A stretch of 64,000 nt of DNA. It comes from Streptomyces sp. YPW6 (GTDB lineage Bacteria; Actinomycetota; Actinomycetes; Streptomycetales; Streptomycetaceae). The translations under genes were made by a program, and so were the position numbers. The stretch covers positions 1,240,001 through 1,304,000 of the forward strand of contig NZ_CP076457.1 of the NCBI RefSeq assembly GCF_018866325.1, read 5' to 3'. The notes below the pieces were generated by a model. That model worked only from the letters and a program-made list of their open reading frames with translations. It made no database searches and was not told the origin of the DNA. Positions 39,391 to 47,964 of the stretch are shown in pieces (the stretch's first letter is position 1; each line of letters begins with the position of its first letter).

Positions 39391-39426
39391 GTCGCTCTCT
39401 CGCCCGGAGCCGGGTGAGAGGGCGAC
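39391..39426 (+). terminator. terminator after ridA
   Basis: Inverted repeat of 16 bp with two G-U pairs (39391-39406 with 39411-39426), 4-nt loop. The region 39427-39743 shows no gene. Confidence 0.7.
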
Positions 39427-39743
39427 GCCCAAGCCGCCGCCGTGCAGGCGGACGGTCGGCGTGGGGACCGTCCGGCGCCCCGTCCACCTCGGTCATCACC
39501 GTTACTCTCGCCCCGTTCCCGACGGCTTCGCCGTCCGCGCGCGCCCCGCTCCCCCGAGCGCGGCCGGGCAGGACGGGCGCAGGCACCAGGCCCCGCCCCG
39601 TCGCGGATGGGCCCCGGACCCGACTCCCCGTACGGACGCGCCGGCCGCGCCATGGCGTCCCGCGCGGGCGACGATGGGGAGACCCGGCCCCGCGGGGCCG
39701 GTACGCACCTGTCACTCGAACGGCACACCCCCACAGCATTCTC

Positions 39744-39759
39744 ATCTCATATCTGAGAT
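39744..39759. promoter_or_regulatory. inverted repeat just upstream of the HTH-MurA gene
   Basis: ATCTCA-N4-TGAGAT, 12 bp before the ATG of the HTH-containing MurA gene. The position suits an autoregulatory operator for the protein's own XRE domain. Confidence 0.4.
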
Positions 39760-39770
39760 AGCCTGCCGTC

Positions 39771-41300
39771 ATGTCAGACGACTACCTCGTACGTATCGGC
39801 AAGCTCATCCGTGACGCCCGTCAGCATCGGGGCTGGACACAGACGCAGTTGGCCGAGGCTCTCGGCACCAGCCAGAGTGCCGTCAACCGCATCGAGCGCG
39901 GCAATCAGAACATCAGTCTTGAGATGATCGCCCGCATCGGTGAGGCCCTGGACAGCGAGATCGTGTCCCTCGGGTACGCCGGCCCCATGCATCTGCGGGT
40001 CGTCGGCGGCCGCCGCCTCTCCGGGGCCATCGACGTCAAGACCAGCAAGAACGCCTGCGTGGCGCTGCTGTGCGCCTCACTCCTCAACCAGGGGCGTACG
40101 GTCCTGCGCCGGGTGGCCCGGATCGAGGAGGTGTTCCGGCTCCTGGAGGTGCTGAACTCCATCGGGGTGCGCACCCGCTGGGTCAACGACGGCGTAGACC
40201 TGGAGATCGTGCCGCCCGCGCAGCTGGACCTGGCGGCGATCGACGCCGACGCCGCGCGCCGGACCCGCTCGATCATCATGTTCCTGGGCCCGCTGCTGCA
40301 CCGCACCGAGCAGTTCACCCTGCCGTACGCGGGCGGCTGCGACCTGGGCACCCGCACGATCGAGCCGCACATGATCGCACTGCGCCGCTTCGGCCTGGAG
40401 ATCGCCGCCACCGAAGGGCTGTACCACGCCCAGGTCGACCGCGCGGTCGCCCCGGACCGCCCGATCGTGCTGACCGAGCGCGGCGACACGGTGACCGAGA
40501 ACGCCCTGCTGGCCGCCGCCCGCCACGACGGCACGACCGTCATCCGCAACGCCTCGTCCAACTACATGGTCCAGGACCTGTGCTTCTTCCTGGAGGCCCT
40601 GGGCGTACGGGTCGACGGGGTCGGCACGACGACGCTCACCGTGCACGGGGTCCCGCAGATCGACGTGGACGTGGACTACTCCCCGTCGGAGGACCCGGTC
40701 GAGGCGATGAGCCTGCTGGCCGCCGCGGTGGTGACCGAGTCCGAACTCACCATCCGCCGGGTCCCGATCGAGTTCCTGGAGATCGAGCTCGCCGTCCTGG
40801 AGGAGATGGGCGTCGACTGCGACCGCACCCCGGAGTACGCGGCCGACAACGCCCGCACCCGCCTGGTGGACCTGACGGTGCGGCCCTCCAAGCTGGAGGC
40901 CCCGATCGACAAGATCCACCCGATGCCGTTCCCCGGCCTCAACATCGACAACGTCCCGTTCTTCGCGGCGATCGCCGCCGCGGCGCACGGCCAGACCCTG
41001 ATCCACGACTGGGTCTACGACAACCGCGCGATCTACCTCACCGACCTCAACCGCCTGGGTGGTCGCCTGCAACTCCTCGACCCCCACCGGGTCCTGGTCG
41101 AAGGCCCCACCCGCTGGCGCGCCGCCGAGATGATGTGCCCGCCCGCCCTGCGGCCCGCCGTGGTGGTCCTGCTGGCGATGATGGCGGCCGAAGGCACCTC
41201 CGTACTCCGCAACGTCTATGTGATCAACCGCGGTTACGAGGAGCTGGCGGAGCGGCTCAACTCGGTGGGCGCGCAGATCGAGATCTTCCGGGACATCTGA
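39771..41300 (+). CDS. murA: HTH-domain-fused UDP-GlcNAc 1-carboxyvinyltransferase-like protein
   Basis: Protein of 509 aa. Residues 1-68 form an XRE-type helix-turn-helix ('IRDARQHRGWTQTQLAEALGTSQSAVNRIERGNQNI' in pieces). Residues 75-509 form the EPSP-synthase/MurA inside-out barrel. The MurA catalytic loop is present as 'YAGGCDLGTRTIEPHM' with C190 in the position of Cys115 of E. coli MurA. 'KTSKNACVALL' replaces the usual KNAALP substrate-binding stretch. It corresponds to SCO5998, the second MurA of S. coelicolor. It may link UDP-GlcNAc or PEP sensing to transcription, or may be a genuine enzyme. I cannot decide from sequence. Confidence 0.88.
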   Translation: MSDDYLVRIGKLIRDARQHRGWTQTQLAEALGTSQSAVNRIERGNQNISLEMIARIGEALDSEIVSLGYAGPMHLRVVGGRRLSGAIDVKTSKNACVALLCASLLNQGRTVLRRVARIEEVFRLLEVLNSIGVRTRWVNDGVDLEIVPPAQLDLAAIDADAARRTRSIIMFLGPLLHRTEQFTLPYAGGCDLGTRTIEPHMIALRRFGLEIAATEGLYHAQVDRAVAPDRPIVLTERGDTVTENALLAAARHDGTTVIRNASSNYMVQDLCFFLEALGVRVDGVGTTTLTVHGVPQIDVDVDYSPSEDPVEAMSLLAAAVVTESELTIRRVPIEFLEIELAVLEEMGVDCDRTPEYAADNARTRLVDLTVRPSKLEAPIDKIHPMPFPGLNIDNVPFFAAIAAAAHGQTLIHDWVYDNRAIYLTDLNRLGGRLQLLDPHRVLVEGPTRWRAAEMMCPPALRPAVVVLLAMMAAEGTSVLRNVYVINRGYEELAERLNSVGAQIEIFRDI

Positions 41301-41307
41301 CGGGCAG

Positions 41308-41343
41308 GGTGTTGTGCCCCTTGAGCTCAGGGGGCACAGCACC
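41308..41343 (+). terminator. terminator of the HTH-MurA gene
   Basis: Inverted repeat of 18 bp with two G-U pairs (41308-41325 with 41326-41343), 7 bp past the stop. Nothing else is evident in 41344-41561. Confidence 0.72.
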
Positions 41344-41561
41344 GCGGCATGCCATCTGAGCTGCGAATACTCGCCTCCACAGCCCGTCACTGATCACTGT
41401 TGTTTTTCAGCGCCTTGCGCAACACATGTGCAAGATGATCTCGGCCAGTCGACGATGCGTCAGGCCAACCTGAGCAGCCGTCAGCCTTCACGCAGAGTCG
41501 TCACCGAAGCAACCTCGCAGCGTTCGTCCCAGGGCGTCGAGGCTCGTGCCAGGGTTGCCCC

Positions 41562-41771
41562 ATGACGCCGACGATCCCCGCGCACGTCCCCGACAAGCCG
41601 CCACTCACCTACGCCGACAGCTTCGACATACCGGTGCTGTTTCGTAACGGGCCTGCGGCCTACGAAAACTACGAGGACAGGGTCTCCGTCATTAAGTACG
41701 CCGCTGAGATGGACGGCGTCGCGGACGCCAAGAGCGTCTACGACATCTGGCACTACCCCTCGGGCCGCTGA
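41562..41771 (+). CDS. small hypothetical protein
   Basis: Frame of 69 aa with good codon bias ('PPLTYADSFDIPVLFRNGPA', 'VISVIK'-like 'VSVIKYAAEMDGVADAKSVYD'). The ribosome site is weak. It stops at TGA 41769-41771, but the same frame then continues openly to 41951. No recognised family. Confidence 0.4.
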   Translation: MTPTIPAHVPDKPPLTYADSFDIPVLFRNGPAAYENYEDRVSVIKYAAEMDGVADAKSVYDIWHYPSGR

Positions 41772-41774
41772 CTC

Positions 41775-41951
41775 AGAGGCTTTACCAAACCGGCCACCCG
41801 CATCGCCGGCCTGTTGCGCAACCTGGTCAAGACCCCGGAATCAGCCGTCCAGGTTCTGAAGGCCGAGTACGACGCGGACCCCGGCGGTCGCGCGTCCGGC
41901 TTCTCCGTCCACCCGCTCATCGACGAGCTGCGGGAGGAAGGCGAGTCGTGA
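41775..41951 (+). pseudogene. coding remnant in frame with the preceding ORF
   Basis: Fifty-eight codons with strong GC3 bias and no start codon ('GFTKPATRIAGLLRNLVKTPES', in two pieces, and 'GFSVHPLIDELREEGES') lie in the same frame as 41562-41771, separated only by one TGA. Either the upstream stop is a nonsense mutation, or this is the 3' end of another lost gene. Confidence 0.35.
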
Positions 41952-42015
41952 CCGCCGACCGGGTATTTCACGGAACGTAAGGAGTCGGCGAAGCCGCGTT
42001 GATACTCTCCGCGCC

Positions 42016-42279
42016 ATGTCTCACTCAGCAGCGCGGGAGATGCGCTCTCCGATCCTGTCGATCCACCCGTACATTCCAGCGTTCGAGCAGCACGGCAAGG
42101 TCATCTGTTCCATGGCCACGAGCGGCGAGTGCGACAACAAGCTCGTCGCGGAAGTGCGCACGGAGTTCCGCGACGGCAGCGTCCATCACTGGCGAGTGTG
42201 CGGCGAGTGGCTAACAACCCACCCGTCAGCCATCGCCCACATCGAAGCGAACGGCTTCCAGGAGCCTGCCGCCTCTTGA
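42016..42279 (+). CDS. small hypothetical protein
   Basis: Protein of 87 aa ('ILSIHPYIPAFEQHGKVICS', 'GECDNKLVAEVRTEFRDGSV', 'WRVCGEWLTTHPSAIAHIEA'). It has two cysteines in the central strand region and no signal or membrane segment. Codon use is typical of the genome. I do not recognise the family. Confidence 0.5.
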   Translation: MSHSAAREMRSPILSIHPYIPAFEQHGKVICSMATSGECDNKLVAEVRTEFRDGSVHHWRVCGEWLTTHPSAIAHIEANGFQEPAAS

Positions 42280-42308
42280 CGGTGGGCGTCGGAGCGCCGC
42301 GGTGACGG

Positions 42309-42536
42309 TTACGTCAGGCGGTAGACGGCCTGACCCGACTCCGGCCTCACGATCAGACCGTCGTCGGCGAGCTCGCGCAGGTTGCGGCGGGCTTCCTTGC
42401 CCGCGGCTTCTTCGTCCGTCGGCCGATATCCGGCGACCCGTAGGGCCAGTACGGCGCGTTCCGTGTCCCAGCTGCCACCCAGCGCCTGGATCACAGCAGC
42501 AAGCGCCTGCTTATGTGTCAGGGGCTTCTCTGTCAT
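42309..42536 (-). CDS. small winged-helix-like hypothetical protein
   Basis: Protein of 75 aa with GGGAGGG five bases before the ATG. The helices 'LTHKQALAAVIQALGG', 'TERAVLALRVAGYRPTDEEA' and 'EARRNLRELADDGLIVRP' and the terminal strand 'GQAVYRL' suggest a winged helix. Function unknown. Confidence 0.6.
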   Translation of the reverse strand: MTEKPLTHKQALAAVIQALGGSWDTERAVLALRVAGYRPTDEEAAGKEARRNLRELADDGLIVRPESGQAVYRLT

Positions 42537-42668
42537 GTCACCCTCCCTTGAAGAGACCGCCACAGCATGGCACGCGACGGCGGGGCTCCTGCCGGCCGGT
42601 GCGGCGGACGCCGTCACGCAGGCCCCGAAACGCCCTACACCCCCTGCGGCCATCGCCATTCCAGCATC

Positions 42669-43059
42669 ATGACCCTCATGACCGCCGGTGTGGGGGTATG
42701 GGAAGCAGCGGCCCGGTTCGACCGGAGCACAGCCGCCAAGGACGAAGCCGGCACGGAGCAGGAGCGCAAGCAGGTGCTGGCCCAATTCCTCCTGGAGGAG
42801 TGGCCCATGCTGTCCCTGGAGCGCTACCCACTGAGCCTGGAGCAATCCAGGGCCCAGGATGACGCACTGCCGGCTCATGGAGTACGGCACCCAGTCCCTG
42901 GGTGGTATCAAGGGCGGCAGCGCCGCGAAGCACATCATGTACCACCGCAACTCCGGTGAGTGGGGGCTGGCGGTGCCCCTGCGTGGGATGGAGCCCCAGG
43001 CTGTGTGGGAACGTCTTCGGGTCGAGCTTCTCCGGGAACTGACCGCCATTTCGTGGTGA
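42669..43059 (+). pseudogene. truncated, frameshifted restriction-type (McrB-like) gene
   Basis: Two pieces in adjacent frames: 'TAGVGVWEAAARFDRSTAAK' with 'LEEWPMLSLERYPLSLEQS', then 'CRLMEYGTQSLGGIKGGSAA' with 'KHIMYHRNSGEWGLAVPLR'. The frame changes near 42855. They resemble the N-terminal domain of actinobacterial McrB-type AAA+ restriction proteins (family recalled, moderate certainty). The remainder of such a gene is absent, and an IS element begins 44 bp downstream. Confidence 0.5.
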
Positions 43060-43102
43060 CTTCGCGGCCGTGGACGAAGTGGAAAAGTACCCACCCGTCT
43101 AG

Positions 43103-44108
43103 GCACTGTTTCCCGGATCATGTTCTGAGCCAGATGGCGAGGGCTGCGCGTGTGACGATGCCGAGGTGGATGTAGGCGCGTTTGTCGTAGCGGGTGGCGA
43201 CGGCCCCGAAGCCTTTGAGGCGGTTGATGGTGCGTTCGACGGTGCTGCGTTTCTTGTAGCGCTCGCTGTCGAAGCCGGTGGGTCGACCGCCTCGGGAGCC
43301 TCGGTTCTTGCGGTGTCCCTGCTGGTCGAGGCGTTCGGGGATCGTGTGCGGGATGCCGCGTCGTCTCAGGTAGCGGCGGTTTCTGCGGGACGTGTATGCC
43401 TTGTCCGCAAGGACACGGTCGGGCCGGGTGCGAGGCCGGCCGACTCCGGTTCGGGGCACCGATACCTGTCCCAGGACCCGCTCGAGCTGGGGTCCATCAC
43501 CGCAGTGTCCGGGTGTCAGGACGAGGGCGAGGGGTCGGCATCGCCCGTCGGCGACGAGGTGGATCTTGGTGGTGAATCCGCCGCGGGAACGTCCCAGGCG
43601 TTCGCCGATCCGACCACCTCCTCCAGGCGGGCGGCCAGTTTCCGCAGTACCGGACCGACCTGGTTCGCCCCCTGCCCGCCCCCCCCTTTCTTGAGGAACA
43701 GCGGCCGAAGGAGCCTTTTCGCGCCGGCGGCGTGCTGGTGGGCTCGTACTGCTGTTGAGTCCACCGACACGTCCCAGTCGATCCTGCCCTCGGCATCCTC
43801 AGCTGCCTGAACACGGGACAGCAGCATCTGCCAGGTCCCATCGGCCGACCAGCGGCGATGCCGTTTGTAGCGCCGTCTCCCACGGCCCGAACCGCTCCGG
43901 CAGATCCCGCCACTGCACACCGGTCCGCACCCGGTAGAGAACCCCGTTGATCACCCGGCGGTGGTCGCTCCATCGACCACCACGCACACCACCAGGAGGT
44001 AGGAACGACTCCAGCCGATCCCACTCCGCATTCGTCAGATCCCCACGGCCCATACAGCCAGCCTGGCCCCAACACCCCACCCACGTCAGGAGATCCGAGA
44101 AACAGTGC
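43103..44108. mobile_element. IS5-family (IS427-group-like) insertion sequence, 1,006 bp
   Basis: Terminal inverted repeats GCACTGTTTC(C/T)CGGATC match 16 of 17 bases at the two ends. They are flanked by a 4-bp CTAG direct repeat (43099-43102 and 44109-44112), the YTAR target duplication expected for the IS427 group. It encodes one minus-strand transposase, now in three frames. Confidence 0.93.
43118..44053 (-). pseudogene. IS5-family transposase, frame-disrupted
   Basis: It starts 'MGRGDLTNAEWDRLESFLPP', with the DUF4096-type HTH through 'TGVQWRDLPERFGPWE'. It changes frame near 43874 to 'YKRHRRWSADGTWQMLL' and 'DWDVSVDSTAVRAHQHAAG' (first catalytic Asp). It changes again around a C8/G8 run at 43679-43686, to end 'VLADKAYTSRRNRRYLRRRG' and 'KKRSTVERTINRLKGFGAVA' (DDE-type Y-x3-E region). 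The second shift is at a slippery homopolymer and might be programmed. The first looks like a simple insertion, so the copy is probably inactive. Confidence 0.85.
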
Positions 44109-44112
44109 CTAG

Positions 44113-44490
44113 GTGACCCGACCATGGGGCAGCAAGGGCTGTGGTCTGGCCACGTTGCAGGGGAGGGGCGCGGCGGCATCTCCGGGTCGCCTTCGGGGAC
44201 GTCAGGCTCGCGGAGGCCTTCATTCCTTTCCTCAACGCCCTCCCTCGGGATACGCACACGCGGCGGCCGGAGAGACGGTCGCCGGGAGCCCGCACGCTGC
44301 CACGCTGCCACACCCATGATCGAGAACAAGCCGACTTCACGCGACATCGAAGCCTCCATTGCCCCATGGAAACTGTTTTGGCGTCAACGAAACCGGGCTG
44401 AAAGTCAGCTCCGGATTCCGCCATTCCGCGCATTAGAACGCCTGAACAGTCATGGTCGGGCGAAGAAGCGCATGACGAGTCGGGGGAACC
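44113..44490. other. intergenic debris after the IS element
   Basis: About 380 bp without a confident gene. A plus-strand stretch containing 'LRVAFGDVRLAEAFIPFLNALP' (44180-44250) has coding-like bias but no intact start. It may be the far part of a gene disrupted here. Confidence 0.4.
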
Positions 44491-44796
44491 ATGGAGCAGC
44501 ACGCGCCCGGAGCAAGACCGGGCTTCCGGAGAATCGACCGTGCTACCCGCCGGGCCGGGATCACCCTGTGCTGGGCCCACGCGACCGCGATGGCCCTGAC
44601 CGCAGCCGAGGCCCTACGCGATACGGGCACCGCCTGGTGGGCCCTCAGCTGGGGTTTGACCGCCGCTCTGTTCACTGCGTGGGCCCTCCTCCGGGCCTTG
44701 CAGAAGAAGCTGTCCCGCAAGGGCGCGTGCGGCAAGGACGGGGAGGCCGGCCCCTGCTCGCCCGAAGAACCCACTTCCTACGATCGCGCCGCGTAG
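44491..44796 (+). CDS. small hypothetical membrane protein
   Basis: Protein of 101 aa with GGGGGAA before the ATG. It has two hydrophobic stretches ('ITLCWAHATAMALTAAEAL' and 'WWALSWGLTAALFTAWALL') and a charged C-terminal tail. Codon bias is weaker than in neighbours. No recognised family. Confidence 0.45.
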   Translation: MEQHAPGARPGFRRIDRATRRAGITLCWAHATAMALTAAEALRDTGTAWWALSWGLTAALFTAWALLRALQKKLSRKGACGKDGEAGPCSPEEPTSYDRAA

Positions 44797-44936
44797 CGTC
44801 TTGACAGTGACGAGGCGCCCGTGGCGCCCTCGGCACCAGGCAGCGCCGGTCGGCCCCTGTCGATGGCGGCTCCGACGGTGGCCGGCTCCGTGAGGACCCC
44901 TTCGCCCCACCTGAGCCGCTGGCCACGGGCCTGCCG

Positions 44937-46169
44937 TCATACGCTGCCGCCCTTCCAGCGTGGGCGCCGGGCCAGGGTGAGCGTACGCAGCGCCCACTCC
45001 ACGGGGCCGTAGGGGTGGCGGGCCAGCCACCAGCGGCTGAGGACCAGTTGGAGGGCGAACAGGGCCAGAGCGGTCAGCGCGACGAGAGCCGGAGGGACCC
45101 GCCCCACCAGGGCGGTGCCGTATCCGGTGAAGACGAGGGCCAGGACCAGTGACTGGCCGAGGTAGTTGGTCAGGGCCATCCGGCCGGCCGGGGCGAGGGC
45201 CGCCGCCGCGCGTCGGCCCCGGGGGCGCGCCAGTATCCGCAGCACCGTGGCCGCGTAGGCGGCGGCCAGCAGCGGTGCGGTCAGCATGTCCACAGCCACC
45301 GCGACAAGCTGGTACGCCGTACCGGAGTACCCATGGCCGGCGTGCGCCCAGAGCAGCCCGCCGGCGGTGCCGGCCGTGAACCCCGCCCACTGCAGGCGGC
45401 GCAGGAGCGGAGCGTGTCGGGAGACGTCACTCAGCACCCCCTTCTTGCCTGCCGCCAGACCCAGCAGAAAGGCGGAGAAGGCCGCGGGCGCCTGGAAGAA
45501 GGCCAGCATGAAGGCGACGTCCGGCAGTTGGCGCAGATGGGCTCCGATCACCGACGCGGGGTCGCCGCGGAGCGCCTCGGTGGCCTGGCGGCCCTGCTCG
45601 GTGACGGCGGCGGTGTCGATGCCGCCGCCCCCGGTGGCGGCGAGCGCCCAGGCCAGCAGCAGGTAGCAGGCCGCCGTCAGGACCGTCAGGACGACCGCGG
45701 CGCGTACCGCGGTTCGCGGCCGGATCCGGTGCACGGCGAGCAGAACGAGGCCGAGCACCGCGTACGTGCTGAGGATGTCGCCGGGGAAGAGGAGGACGGC
45801 GTGGCAGAGCCCCAGGACCAGCAGTCCGGCGCAGCGCCGCAGGAAGCGGGGGACGAAGGCGGCGCCGCCGCGGTCCGCGGAGGCCAGCTGGAGGGTGAAG
45901 CTGTAGCCGAAGAGGAAGGAGAACAGCAGGTAGAACTTGGCCTCGAAGAAGGCCTGGATCGTGAGGCGGACAGCGGTGTCGAGCGCGGAGCCGAAGGCCG
46001 GGTCCTCGACTCCGGTGCCGCGGTGCGCCGAGGCCATGAAGGTGATGTTGACCATGAGGATGCCCCAGAGGGCGAAGCCGCGCAGGGCGTCGACGTCCAG
46101 GAGGCGGTCCGGAACGGGGGTCCCGGGCGGCGGCCCTGTCGGGGCGCCGGTCGTGGGCCGTACGGTCAT
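44937..46169 (-). CDS. DUF418 family membrane protein
   Basis: Polytopic membrane protein of 410 aa with about ten segments. The N-terminal 'RLLDVDALRGFALWGILMVNI' and 'FEAKFYLLFSFLFGYSFTLQ' are hallmarks of the DUF418/YeiB family. The C-terminal 'GRMALTNYLGQSLVLALVF' and 'YGPVEWALRTLT' close it. The ATGA overlap with the upstream hydrolase means translational coupling. The family is related to membrane acyltransferase-fold proteins, but its function is unknown. Confidence 0.9.
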   Translation of the reverse strand: MTVRPTTGAPTGPPPGTPVPDRLLDVDALRGFALWGILMVNITFMASAHRGTGVEDPAFGSALDTAVRLTIQAFFEAKFYLLFSFLFGYSFTLQLASADRGGAAFVPRFLRRCAGLLVLGLCHAVLLFPGDILSTYAVLGLVLLAVHRIRPRTAVRAAVVLTVLTAACYLLLAWALAATGGGGIDTAAVTEQGRQATEALRGDPASVIGAHLRQLPDVAFMLAFFQAPAAFSAFLLGLAAGKKGVLSDVSRHAPLLRRLQWAGFTAGTAGGLLWAHAGHGYSGTAYQLVAVAVDMLTAPLLAAAYAATVLRILARPRGRRAAAALAPAGRMALTNYLGQSLVLALVFTGYGTALVGRVPPALVALTALALFALQLVLSRWWLARHPYGPVEWALRTLTLARRPRWKGGSV

Positions 46170-47227
46170 CGCCGCTCTCCCCGGTCGTCGAGGGCGGCCA
46201 GGAACCGCCGCTGGTCGTCCAGGAACCCGTCGGCGAAGAGCGCCCTCGGTGCGCACAGCGCGGTCAGGGTGAGCCGGAGCGAGGAGTTCTGCACGTCGTG
46301 TTCGACCAGGCTGTGGGCGGCGTCCGGATAATGGGCGACGCGCAGCGCGGGCTCGGGCAGGAGCCGGCGGTAGGTGGCCTCGGTCTCGGCGGTGTCCACG
46401 TTCACGTCGTGTCCGGCGAGTGCGAGCAGGACGGGTACGCCGCGCAGGGCGGGCAGGTCGGCGGTCGCGTCGGCGGTGTAGTTCCGGGCGGCGAACCGCC
46501 AGCGGGCGGCCGTCATGCCCTGCGGGTCGCCGACGGCGCGTACGTACTCCTCGTAGGACGCGCCACGCCCCAGCAGTTCCAGACCGGTCTCGCGTCGGCG
46601 CAGGGCGGCGGCGGTCTCGGCCTCGGACGCGCCGTCGCGGCGGAGTTCGGCGAGGAGGTTGTAGCGGCCCTGCCGCTGCCAGTTGACGGCAGGTGAGACG
46701 GCGATGGCGAAGCGGATGCCGGGGTCCTGGGCGGCGATCTTGGGCAGCACCCAGCCGGCCTGACTGGCGCCCCACAGGCCGATCCGGCCGCCGTCGATGT
46801 CCGGGTGCCGGCGGGCCCAGGCGATGGCGTCGAGGGCTTCCGCGGCCCGGTCGTCCATGGACTGGTCGAGCCAGTTCCCCGGGGCTCCGCCCACGCCCGG
46901 CTTGTTCCAGGACAGCGAGGCGTAGCCGGCACGGGCGAAGGACTCCCAGATCGGCCGGTAGAAGGTGTCGTGCGTGGCGTCGACGGGGCCGTCGCCGTGC
47001 ACGACGACCACGAGGGGGAACGGACCCTTCCCCGTCTCGGGCAGGGCCAGGACGCCCTGCAGGGTCCGGCCGTCCCCTCGCACCGTCACCGGCTGCTCGC
47101 GCAGGTCGTAGGTGTGCTGCCAGATCACCAGCCCGCCCAGGCACGCCGCTGTCACCGCGACCGCGGCCAGTATCGCGAGCACGGCCCGCACCACCCGGCG
47201 CCCGCGGATGCCGCCCTTTGCCGCCAT
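46166..47227 (-). CDS. membrane-anchored alpha/beta hydrolase
   Basis: Protein of 353 aa with one N-terminal membrane segment ('VVRAVLAILAAVAVTAACLGGLVIW') and an extracellular hydrolase domain. The nucleophile elbow is G-A-S-Q-A-G ('IGLWGASQAGWVLP'), the acid lies in 'LALAGHDVNVD' and the histidine in 'YPDAAHSLVEH'. It resembles acyl-CoA thioester hydrolase/dienelactone-type peptidases. GGGGGG precedes the ATG. Coupled to the DUF418 protein, it may process an extracellular ester. Divergent from the GNAT/PaaX pair. Confidence 0.85.
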   Translation of the reverse strand: MAAKGGIRGRRVVRAVLAILAAVAVTAACLGGLVIWQHTYDLREQPVTVRGDGRTLQGVLALPETGKGPFPLVVVVHGDGPVDATHDTFYRPIWESFARAGYASLSWNKPGVGGAPGNWLDQSMDDRAAEALDAIAWARRHPDIDGGRIGLWGASQAGWVLPKIAAQDPGIRFAIAVSPAVNWQRQGRYNLLAELRRDGASEAETAAALRRRETGLELLGRGASYEEYVRAVGDPQGMTAARWRFAARNYTADATADLPALRGVPVLLALAGHDVNVDTAETEATYRRLLPEPALRVAHYPDAAHSLVEHDVQNSSLRLTLTALCAPRALFADGFLDDQRRFLAALDDRGERR

Positions 47228-47260
47228 GTTCCCCCCAAAGACGTAGAACTATCGAATCTC

Positions 47261-47299
47261 AAACGCTCGTTTCTGATACGACCGTACTATGCTTGTACG
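47261..47299. promoter_or_regulatory. two inverted repeats in the hydrolase/GNAT divergent promoter
   Basis: AAACG-N2-CGTTT (47261-47272) and CGTAC-N7-GTACG (47283-47299) occupy the 92-bp divergent intergenic region. They are candidates for binding by the PaaX-type regulator encoded in the downstream pair. Confidence 0.45.
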
Positions 47300-47319
47300 C
47301 AAAGAGCCAGGAGGGCATC

Positions 47320-47964
47320 ATGGACTCAGCAGTCGTCGTCCGGCGGGGCGTTCCCCGCCACGCCGGACACCAGGTCGCCGCGCTGTACTGGGAGGCGTTC
47401 GGGCGCAAGCTCGGGTCCGCCCTGGGCCCGCCGGACCGCGGACGCGCCTTCATCGCCGGCCATCTCCACCACGACCGCGCCGTCGTCGCCCTCGCCGCCG
47501 GCGGGGACCGCGTCGTGGGCGTGGCCGGCTACCGGCTCGGCGGCCGCGGCCTGACCGGCGGCGGCGTACGCGACGTGCTCACCGCCTACGGGCTCTTCCG
47601 GGGCCTGCCCCGGCTCGCCGTGCTGGCCCTGCTCGAACGGACTCCGGAGCGGGGGGAACTGGTCATGGACGGCATCGCCGTCGACCCCGCCCACCGCGGC
47701 ACGGGGATCGGCAGCATGCTGCTGACCGAGATCGCGGCCGTCGCCGCCGAACACGGCTGCTCGCGGATCCGCCTGGACGTCATCGACGTCAACCCGCGTG
47801 CCCGCGCCCTGTACGAGCGGCACGGCTTCACCGCCGAACGCACCGAGCAGACCCCGTACCTCAGGGGCCTCATGGGGTTCGGCGCCGTGACTACCATGCA
47901 TCGCGCCCTTCCGGACCGCACGGACGACGGCACACCCGGTGACAGCTTGGAGCAGCAGCGATGA
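47320..47964 (+). CDS. GNAT family N-acetyltransferase
   Basis: Protein of 214 aa. The acetyl-CoA pyrophosphate loop is 'VDPAHRGTGIGSMLLTEIA' (R/Q-x2-G-x-G/A), followed by 'DVNPRARALYERHGF', the typical C-terminal strand and helix. ATG at 47320 follows CAGGAGGG. It overlaps the regulator gene by ATGA. Acceptor substrate unknown. Confidence 0.88.
   Translation: MDSAVVVRRGVPRHAGHQVAALYWEAFGRKLGSALGPPDRGRAFIAGHLHHDRAVVALAAGGDRVVGVAGYRLGGRGLTGGGVRDVLTAYGLFRGLPRLAVLALLERTPERGELVMDGIAVDPAHRGTGIGSMLLTEIAAVAAEHGCSRIRLDVIDVNPRARALYERHGFTAERTEQTPYLRGLMGFGAVTTMHRALPDRTDDGTPGDSLEQQR

Noticed and set aside
42302-42862. 186-aa plus-strand ORF opposite the small winged-helix gene
   Set aside because: Low-complexity Arg/Pro composition; the minus-strand 75-aa frame has a strong ribosome site and normal composition.
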